Shown in pieces: positions 9,001 to 14,900 of a stretch of DNA of 27,696 bases. This stretch comes from an uncultured Oscillospiraceae bacterium (lineage in GTDB: Bacteria > Bacillota > Clostridia > Oscillospirales > Oscillospiraceae): positions 1 through 27,696 of the forward strand of contig CARXAY010000001.1 in assembly GCA_949093475.1 (NCBI GenBank). The letters are read 5' to 3'. Under the pieces are notes generated by a model that was given only the letters and a program-made list of their open reading frames with translations, did not search any database and was not told the origin of the DNA. A program made the translations under genes and the position numbers. Every line of letters begins with the position of its first letter. Position 1 is the first letter of the stretch.

Positions 9001-11910
9001 GATATAGATATCATAGGTTTCCGGCCCGGCGGTGCCCGAATAAACGCCCGTGTCACCCTTTGTCAGCCCGGTTACCCGCTTTCCATCCTTATAGAGGGCC
9101 ACCTCGCCATCGGCATTTACCGGCGCATCGCTTTCGTCTGCGTCCACGAAGATCGTCACCTTCGCCGTGCCGTCCGCCGCGCCGAAGGTCACCACCAGAG
9201 GATTCGTGTTCGATGCGGTAAACTGCATGTCTCTGGTGTTTTTGTCTTCGCCGAGCTCAAGCCGCCATATTGTGTTCTCCCCCGCTTTCGCTGTCCCTAC
9301 GGCGATCTTGTCCTTGTCGGCATCGCTGGGATAGTTGAGCTTGGACAGGGTATCGCCCTCGGCGACGCCGCCGCGCACCGTAACCTTACTATCCAAGTCC
9401 ATGGGGTAGTAAAGGACGGTCGTCCCGGCTTCATTGTTGGCCGCACCAGTCACGGTGACGTTGCCCTCGGCGCGCGCTGGGTTCTGGTCGTGGGGCAGAA
9501 TGAGGGTGCTGCCCGCTTTGGTCGTGCCCGCCACCTTGGGGATCACGCCGGCCAGCTCGATCACATAGTTATAGTCTGTGCCCTCTACCTTAGGCAGATT
9601 GGCGGTGTTGACCGTCGTCACTTTTACGCCGTTGATAACCAGATTGTATTTGCCCTCAGCAGACGGCGTAATCGTCCACGCAAGCTCCGTGCCCTCCTGC
9701 ACCGTTATATTATTCGTTTTCCAGTCGCCCGTTGTGTCCACCGTTGCGCTGGCCGACCCCAGTGTGATGGCGAACACATGCTCGATGCTGCGGTCGCCGG
9801 GCTTGGCAATTGAGTTCTCGCCGAGGTCTTTGCCGCCGAAGGTGGTGACCAGCTTGATTTGCTGCAGGTAGTTGGCCACCACGTCGGTGTCGGCGCTCAG
9901 GCCGGTCACCTGACCGGGGGTAGCTGCCGAGGATGGACGTTCCAGCGGCAACGTCGTATCGGGCTTATTCAACGAGGTGCTGCCGGTCACCCCTGTCCAG
10001 TGGGAGAAACCGGTTTTGGTGGCGTACACGCCCACGTCAGCCTGTTCAGGGTAGTAGTTGTACGCCACTTTTTTGACTTCGTAGATATCCGCCACGGTGG
10101 CATCCCACATATAGCTGCCCAGCTTGCGGGTGGCGTCATGGGGCTCGTTGTCGGTGACGTTGACCGCATACATGGGCACTTGCACGGTCGCGTTATCCGC
10201 CTTTGTCACTTGGTTGGTTAGCACGCCATCCACATAGATGCCCTTGCTGATGCCCACGGTGACATTGGCCGGCAGCTCATAATAACCGGCTACGTTCCAC
10301 GCCAGTTCCTGTGAGCCGGCAGTGCCGATCTTGCCTACGGACACTCGGTGCTGCTTGAGTTCAGCGGCGTCGGCATAGTTGGTGCTGTCCCGGCTGTCCA
10401 TGATCGTGCCCTTGTTGGCTTCGACGGTGGGGTCGATCAGGTCTGTTCCGTGGACAAGCTGCACCTTGGGCCGGGTGGTGGGTGTTTTCACCCAGCGGAT
10501 GCCCGCCGTGTCCGAGCCGGTGGCTTCCGGGCCTGCGGTGGTGGTCGCCGTGATCATGTAGCTGCTCCAGAAGTTATAGTGGGCAGCACCCGTATTGTTG
10601 CCTACCTTAATGCCGTCAAACCCGTTTCTGATCGCTTTAGCATCGTCCGAGCTATACGTGCCTGCCACATAAATGGTCGTAGAACTGTTTTTGGGAACAC
10701 TGATGCCCGTCAAGGTCGATTGTGTCTGCACGTTTGTTCCGCTCGACACAATTCCATTATTACTCAGTGTCCCGTCCCATTTTTTGTTAGTGCCGCTGTC
10801 TTCATTTCCCAACAATCCGTAGACGTACGACAGGTTCTGCTGTATTGCCGCAGCCACGTAATATCCATTCATGGACGACATCGCGGATAATTTCACACCG
10901 GATGCGTCCTCAATGTTGGTGTTCTTACCGTACAGAGCCGGTTCTGTGGGGGACACCGCTTCCCGCTTAATTTTCACGGTCACCGTCATATTGGTGTCCG
11001 TGGTGTTGGTGAGGGTGACCTCGGTGAACAGCTGTTCGCCCCAAGCAGTATCGCTGGCAAGCGTTTTACTTTCATCTGCATAGTAACGGAATCTCGTCCG
11101 CGCCACCGCGTCCTTCGTCTCGATCTCCACCTTGAGGGGCTGGGCGGAAATGGGGAGGTCAAGTTGGCCGTGGCCCATGCCGCTTGTGCCATGGAAAAAG
11201 ACCTCGAAAGGCAAAGTACCTCCCGTGATTTCAGTCGCTGTATCGGGTACATAAAACTTTTGGCCTGCCGACCAGAAATCAGATAATTTTTGCAGTTGTT
11301 TTATGTCCCCATATGTGTTTTCAATACTTACTTTATCTGTGTCCGATATCTTTCCGTCTGCATAGACGCTTCCGTCCCATGCAATGCTAAGCGATGTAGC
11401 TATTTCCAAGTTATTCGTCCGCACCCAATAGAACGGCATATTAGCAAAAGATCCGTCTAAATACCCTTTTATGGTATTCAGTTCCTTATTCACGGCGCCA
11501 GTAAAGTACACATAGCCGTCAGTAATATATTTGGTAGTTTCAATAGACTCGTTGGGTGCCAATGTAAATTTAGGCACGATAAGAATGACAAAGTTATCAT
11601 CTGTGCCACTGTTTTTCGTCGCAGTCGCAAACACACCGCTTGTCACTCTTGAATCAACCGTTATATTTTCGGCAAACCCAGCAGTGTTCAGATCCGCAGG
11701 AGGATCACTGGGGTCGACGGGGTCGACGGGGTACTCCCCCCCGTCGTCGTGCTTCCCCAGCGTGTCCGTCACGCCGTCTCCCTCGCCGATCACAGGCTGC
11801 TCGGCGAACTCTTCCTCCCGCCGGGCGGCCCAAGCGGAGGTGGGGAGCGTCCCCATCACCATCAGCACCGCCAGCAGCATGGCCAGCCATCTTTGAAAAG
11901 TCTTTTTCAT
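1..11910 (-). CDS. Giant secreted repeat (adhesin-like) protein, C-terminus beyond window
   Basis: The frame is open from the ATG at 11910 to base 1, giving 3970 codons with the 3' end missing. Residues 1-28 are a clear signal peptide (MKKTFQRWLAMLL... ending SAWA). A short Asp/Pro-rich linker (PVDPVDPSDPP) follows, then an N-terminal region of about 400 residues, then a long series of Thr/Ala/Asp-rich beta repeats. Two motif types alternate: strands such as YWTVSV, YWTITV or MWTVSVATTTGG followed by a GW or KW turn and an ITLTAFF-type end, as in divergent InlB-B-like repeats, and small domains ending YxIxVNG (YAIWVNGHKS, YTIIVNGFPS, YKIYVNGV), as in carboxypeptidase-regulatory/Cna-B-like folds. 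I infer an extracellular structural or adhesive role. The anchor (LPXTG, SLH or other) would lie outside the window. An ideal SD lies 7 bases from the ATG. It is the second gene of an operon with the 11924-17302 gene. The start and strand are secure; the function is not. Confidence 0.93.
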   Translation of the reverse strand, partial: MKKTFQRWLAMLLAVLMVMGTLPTSAWAARREEEFAEQPVIGEGDGVTDTLGKHDDGGEYPVDPVDPSDPPADLNTAGFAENITVDSRVTSGVFATATKNSGTDDNFVILIVPKFTLAPNESIETTKYITDGYVYFTGAVNKELNTIKGYLDGSFANMPFYWVRTNNLEIATSLSIAWDGSVYADGKISDTDKVSIENTYGDIKQLQKLSDFWSAGQKFYVPDTATEITGGTLPFEVFFHGTSGMGHGQLDLPISAQPLKVEIETKDAVARTRFRYYADESKTLASDTAWGEQLFTEVTLTNTTDTNMTVTVKIKREAVSPTEPALYGKNTNIEDASGVKLSAMSSMNGYYVAAAIQQNLSYVYGLLGNEDSGTNKKWDGTLSNNGIVSSGTNVQTQSTLTGISVPKNSSTTIYVAGTYSSDDAKAIRNGFDGIKVGNNTGAAHYNFWSSYMITATTTAGPEATGSDTAGIRWVKTPTTRPKVQLVHGTDLIDPTVEANKGTIMDSRDSTNYADAAELKQHRVSVGKIGTAGSQELAWNVAGYYELPANVTVGISKGIYVDGVLTNQVTKADNATVQVPMYAVNVTDNEPHDATRKLGSYMWDATVADIYEVKKVAYNYYPEQADVGVYATKTGFSHWTGVTGSTSLNKPDTTLPLERPSSAATPGQVTGLSADTDVVANYLQQIKLVTTFGGKDLGENSIAKPGDRSIEHVFAITLGSASATVDTTGDWKTNNITVQEGTELAWTITPSAEGKYNLVINGVKVTTVNTANLPKVEGTDYNYVIELAGVIPKVAGTTKAGSTLILPHDQNPARAEGNVTVTGAANNEAGTTVLYYPMDLDSKVTVRGGVAEGDTLSKLNYPSDADKDKIAVGTAKAGENTIWRLELGEDKNTRDMQFTASNTNPLVVTFGAADGTAKVTIFVDADESDAPVNADGEVALYKDGKRVTGLTKGDTGVYSGTAGPETYDIYINGNDTGTDIEITAGAEKEATVQYWTVSVSTDGNGKATVTANTKTALAVDGKTSAEASNATAASIVVIEGTSVTWAFGQANDYYEADKWDGGANHNDITATVGTDTVKSQKALFKKLKATVTIHVKKGDAAANFTDYGQEIKLTTSDKNETTNPVTLTETNDYTFTASLEAGETTYYIWATTNATGSTYKQVSSFTVPNATAIEKDVNYYTLTVAADTSKDSGATAGVAYGETAPGEGTTTSIVALSGGTAMVKAFPSGSNYAWSKWESSDKDTLAAPTTQSAQVTTVDKDITLTAFFTKPKYDTKLNLKLTGDPVAATNADITNIKLTVGANTYTIGTGDGKISYDETNKVWVAHGVTNVAGNNGTWTITTRNGDYTVPGEGDGGTAVEELFVVKTAAQSTYENSQADMTANNTNDLTRAIVEVGTDITNLAVDTKTGYTHSGWTVTGAANSEAVDFDNATFELTKKTTSEVTLTPTFTYIATIVPTVGNTDTVCDVNTVVLTAKDATNTNTTVGTPTKITAEGADKGKWTVTGLTIGTEYAIWVNGHKSDKTVTAIEKVKKVPMWTVSVATTTGGTVALTTTSKLSTTMPNGATYAGWTITATANTANGYRLGDAAGKVWKLTTGDTIGALSGDEIAAPTLSVPNPITGNIIATAYFTQQWTVKSTVDSASVSSTATLTDKDSGDGTKDSPSTKTIDNTKYVKVTFNRSAGETLDGWTLSNGGAGKWYVGTTPDAEGATWTDWATTAPTKAVESFYFKPSADSTITAAVKTKPYPVTITVLKDGEPYTGLDVELREGSNVHQTTESATTGGTYTVEVEAGKTYTVYTNGLAGSGDPEATSVTISFTVEQAEAAIKEDATAEQKAVLTREVKYWTITVETTGHGNASTKDGDRTAATDYTATPAKSSDSHIVENGHTISWGTANPETHYEFKSWQTQQTVDGELKWVDIATAAVPSTATAAHHLRARFGRKIATLIVTFRKNGVQDTYTGDNPYTLTVTSADVTQAGSTSTYTATVDQGVAYSITASRTGYVGGDYTTTFTATKADPDPVYVDYYDVTAKTFVKDGGTAADARGNAKLVWVKADNSTAELGHTDYKNEGGSGATTSFTATVLTGTKVQWQAYNAADNYSFANWDDNTNLTANPYPATAAAITSGPQEHTAYFTKDKYNTYLYLTVNGDAYGTAAADDDNIKSVKLVTAKNGETEVAGVTVEYVEAKTLWAAEGVPEANEPWWRVETVDGGVYYKEASRDDKSSDVAPVIDATGDTTKDKAVVREPLFGVVIERGAGNDTTATYTPTLQAQTGSEAKTRIVTEAEVAATVDLNKKSGYTWSKWLSKKSASPTNTDDLDTTNHGTSTTTTTADGTFALVKGYTAPTTGDDKDLHIKPVYTFTTTIVTKYKTDLTDVTKVEINDGTTTTTVNKETAGTGDHTGRYTASGLDPEKTYTIIVNGFPSTVTFDKDDAGEDVDVTIFKVTVEQEDKKDSTLTPDGKAYVKLGANATGASATSVYLPIGATTTTEATDETKVNLTAAVGDTNPVFRLYNKDNAATDNYDEILWNAAFTAPAGKTMTAAIATNTGTQTPNNLTIGGDDGMQADVTVTAYFLRQYDLTVSAVKEDKTTPATSKVNVTEKQGLGTSDLPANAAQSVTMSKVDEQTYVKVEFQKAVGETFIGWDFTAADGKLYTGVKNGAVDPDTEVAVAAAANNTTTTVYFVPAKDSAALKAVVKAATYNVKVTVKLDNTEYKNEDLKVELRGSDGKTIELFDEKDGNQTGVFTIPESVVTKASPEVTYKIYVNGVDLDATLGDNDYTEIAKDIYFTAKQAEGIKADGNPATTDEEKKELQANLEKTINYYHVNLAVNPANAGAVVNKVGFGSTMPNGSTGTASKIYLAKTVESANNGVQTIDIIAGAYDDNNKTHFRFDKWEQTGPNDGATTPTPITIGEFAHTTTQEQETYKLPNEATLTATNDDGSFKITTGNQLTLTATFVQQYKVKVQLKDSSLGSYAEAKQKKNAAATTYTEIEVNVDKGSSAYIKGTVTGVDYAFAQWSIKADNGKGKFANNETLGGEGVIGYLAEDTFTPEQDSILELELWQAGAISKDGWEYDKADATKSVAGSGELKKMLWTPNNGQTPTEVWVVKTADLTSTNKGTKLTENTHYTVTANADGTTTFEFDEAYLKGLDIASYTATFVYTLGAAGHKINYTGWTKTGAFSIKATKQDLTKVDIQVKDGELPETPDDVIHGSATANVDEEDRNAVRYEDHTVTNVPKADLLYQWYYSDKEIVRKIEGSSGLTVFKDDPAGTANAKTAMEKGEAFLTNATATYGIKKLDGQTADNLSIASNDTLKGKYVFALVWVDDSSDVAQGAVITNAISVDYDATVSVYEDGTDADHLIQEAQKDNYTVYLWDAASTETFPADPAATGSKAIPANYSATDKKYHTEDSNLNAKKTYHVYVQEVEGDKTHYLILGGNTPTTITRTTNTADVYYYTVTTEAVSKETSAKNNIADATAASGAPGETFDATPTFSAKTGNDTAIPSGNGVLQGSHVKANANKLEGKNVGWEQDYDLTWMNKGATGDYTDVTGTNKVQTSTTAVSVGYEHSQNLTGVLTISGRLTQNTYTLTGIIRDVNNTGSPTGGKVASATLTKGEGDAAVKYNHTSITLSGFNNGVVSFVVPRGTYKLNSVEASDSTHKGHWNGGADKVWPLGHLNDAEAGEVTLAELTAQTPNATVADQFTIYVAATLRQTRLTDSDNNHDTGDVSRTDVAVRTAHTAGTDETPSKDLIVFNYDPIDKVVTVTNTGNTTLKLKSVLTKKGLTAADTTFAAVTLTNGADTNGVTFKYTHTVAADGTETTLTTPEALTTDATGTGAEFTLQPGEARKVTIHITDKLENADDVTYRLDFTSVDGRPVEAPATPAKGPTVGYTLNIEIKPITIRRVTAEDVKGTFKVQHHWLMDDALNNNQPDTDATYSAGGEAHTWAAETLKEGGKKTLMDKLVKQGQTVDGVVA
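3460..5844 (-). repeat. Super-repeat B of the giant protein (about 795 residues)
   Basis: This is the second block. It opens with DYYDVTA and continues through YFTKDKYNTYLYLTVNGD, YTIIVNGFPS, YVKVEFQKAVGETFIGW, VYFVPAKDS, TYKIYVNGV and FTAKQAEGI. It ends where a possible third, incomplete copy begins with NYYHVNL at 3459. Internal length differs from block A by up to about 90 residues, so the units are not simple tandem copies. Confidence 0.7.
5845..8382 (-). repeat. Super-repeat A of the giant protein (about 846 residues)
   Basis: This is the first of two long blocks with the same motif order. It opens with NYYTLTV and continues through FFTKPKYDTKLNLKLTGD, YAIWVNGHKS, YVKVTFNRSAGETLDGW, FYFKPSADS, TYTVYTNGL and FTVEQAEAAI. 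Each element has a counterpart in the same order in the next block. The copies are diverged at protein level, so this is an old duplication. Boundaries were set at the xYYxV strand that opens each block. Confidence 0.7.
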
Positions 11911-11926
11911 CGTCTTATCCTCCTTA
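11911..11926 (-). promoter_or_regulatory. Stop codon embedded in Shine-Dalgarno of next gene
   Basis: On the minus strand the TAA of the upstream gene runs directly into AAGGAGGA (TAAGGAGGATAAGACG then ATG). The ribosome ending the first gene therefore sits on the binding site of the second. This arrangement favours translational coupling and shows that the two genes share a transcript. Confidence 0.85.
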
Positions 11927-14900
11927 AGGAATCTTCCAAGCCCACGGGGCATTGCCTTCGGTCTCCAGCCACGCCTTACACGTGTCATAGTCGGGAAGGG
12001 CTTCTCCGCCTGCTGTTAGCTCGGTATAGTGAGAAAGGACATACTGGAATTCATACCACGAGGCATCCGCGCCCTTTCCGAATCCATCCAGCACAGATAT
12101 TACATTATATAGCGTGTCAGCCCACGAATCATCAAAGAACGTTCCCGGATCAAGCTCATTTTTGCTCTCGTCCCTCAACAACAGCGTGTCGCTCAAATAC
12201 GTCTGGTCGATGGTCATGCCCAACAGAATGGAATCGTCCCAATTGATGGCGTATTCATAGGCCGCGTTGATGAAGTTGTTCCATTCCGTCGCGTCCGGGG
12301 CTTTGGGTACCCACTTCGGCCCTTCGTCGTCGTCCGGCTTTTCGTCGTAGGTGAACCACCAGTAGTCGTCCTTGTCGCCGTGAATGACCTCCGCCTTGAC
12401 CTCGTCGTCGGTCTTGTAGACCTTGTTGAGGAGCAGATATTGGAGCTGGTAATTGGTCATGTTGGACACTTTTTCAAAGGTAAGGGTGGCTTCGGCGTCC
12501 GCCGCCGCCTTCATCGCGTTACGCAGGCTGGTCTTGAAGCGGTCAATACTTTCATATGCGCCGCCGTCTGCGTTCTGCCGCATGGCGAGACCTTTTTGAA
12601 TGTCGTAGGGCCTCTGAGTAATGTAGTCCAGATCGACAATTTGGTCCATCGCGTCGGGGGCGGTCTCCAGCGCGCCGTCATCGTCCGCGTCGAAGCCCAA
12701 GGCGGCGATCCATGCCGCCTGCGCCAGCGTGGCGTGGGTGTCCGCCTTGAAGCCGCTGCCCTGCCACCAGTAGTCGGTGGTGATGCTGCTGGCGGGGGCG
12801 TAGGGGTTGCCCAGAAGGATGTTTTGCAGCTCCTTTGTCAGGTCGGCCGCGCTCTGGGCAGAGAAGGTGTCGATGGAGTAGGGCCAGCCGCTCGTTCCAT
12901 TGGTGATGGCGTCAAGCACCGCTTGCTTCAAGGCCGCCTGCGTCTCGTCGGTATACGGGATGCCGTGGACTTCCGCGCGGAGCTTGAGGCGTTCCATAGT
13001 GGCCGCGTCCAGCTGCTCCAGCGGGTCGAAAGTAAGCGTGACCGGCGGGTCGCCCACGCCGTCCTTCGCCCAGTAGGCGTAGGTCAGCAAGTCCATGATG
13101 TCGCCGATGCGCTGGGACGCGCTGGGGACGTGAGGCTCGGGAATCCACCAGTAGTTGCATTTTATATCGCTGCTCCCGTCCTTGATCGCATCCGTGCTGG
13201 GAATGGGCTTGTTCACCAGCTTGGAGGCGTTGAGGAGGAGGTACTGGAACTGATAGATGTCCAAGGCGTACGTTCCGCCGGTCTTGAGCAGCTCGCCGGT
13301 GACCGGGTTTTCAAAGTCGGCTTTGTTGGTGACGTAGCCCAGAACCTCCATGGCGGTTTTCAGGGCGTTCTTGAACTGGGTCTGGCTGGTGAAGCCGCTG
13401 CCCGCCGCGGTGCGGCGGATGTAGACCTCGTTGTTGATGGGGTTGACGCTCTTGGCGATCAGCTTGTCCAGCTTGGTGGAATCGGCGTAGCTACTCGCGC
13501 GCCACTCGCTCACCGCGTCCATCAGCTTTTCATAGGTCAGCTTCGGCAAACCGCCGTCGCGCCACCAATAATTGGTGGTGGCGAGGACGGTGGTGGCGTC
13601 CGCGTATGTGCCGGTGATGAGGGCGTATTGGATCTCTTGCCAAGGAATGGTGTTCCAGTCCTTGGGGAGGTCGTAATGATCCTTCAAGACCCGCAGCGCC
13701 TGTATCCACTTGTCCTTGAATTCCTCTACGTCGGCAAAGGCGTTGTCGTCCTCGTCGGACTCCGCTTTGCGGAACCAGCCCACGTTGGGCGGCGTGTTCG
13801 CGGTGGTGGGCCGCTCGTAGCTGATCATGTCCTGAACCGCGTTGGGCAGGTTGATGTTGGTCATGCCGTTCAGCGCGTCGGGCACGGCGTTGGTCACCAC
13901 CAGCATACCGGCTTCGATCCAGTCCTGCCATGTGTTCACAGGCCGCGTGCCGCCGTTCCACCACCAATAGGTTTGGCCCGTGGTGGGGTATGTCCCGGTG
14001 ATGATGATCTCCTGAACCTGCTCCTCGGTCAGCTTCTTCATGTCGTCCTGACTGAGGTTTGCCGCCGCCAGTTTGTCGTAGACCGTTTTCAGCGCGTCGT
14101 ACACCTCTTGACGGGTCTTAAACGGCCGGCCGTCCTTGTCCTTGCGGAACTTGTTCAGGTAGCCGTCCAACAGGGGCGGAGTGCCGTTCTTCAGGTCGTC
14201 CAAGGCATCCTTCGCCGGGTGCTTATCCCCTGTCTCGTCCTTGGCCTTGTCCATGGCCACGAAGATGTCGCCCAGATTGGTGATGTCCACCTTCACTTCC
14301 GCGGCACACTCGTCCAGACGACACCACGGGAAACCAGCGCACTGATCCTCCGACCACAGCACGCCGGGCGTCCCGTTGCCCGTTCCGGAGTAAATGCCGG
14401 CCACCGCGCCATTCGCCTGCATGCACATCAAGATGTGCCGCTGGATCTGGTGCCAGCCCAGCGTCACATCTCCTGTTTTCGAGTCGATGGAGACCCCGTC
14501 TTTGTAGAGCCGCGTCACAAGATCTTGGAAATAGGGGGTAATTCTACTGTAGTTACCCCATGTAAATTCCGTTCCTGTCATATCAGAGCGCAGATTCAAA
14601 TCATCAACCGTATACTTTGTGATATGTATTGACAATTCGCCATCTTCGCCCTTGGCCGTTAATGTCGCTTCATGCAACAAGGTATTCATAGTAGCCTGAA
14701 GGATAAATCCATCTGTTCCCTGCCGATCTGGATATTCCGCATTATCATAATCGAAATTTGTCTTCAAATTTAATTCGCCGCCAGCAGAACGCTGCTTTCC
14801 GTTAGAAATATTTGCCTCATAAATGTCAAATAAGACATAATCAACTTTCCACAGCACGCCACCTGTGGTAATATCAATATTTAATATGTCATTATTATTC

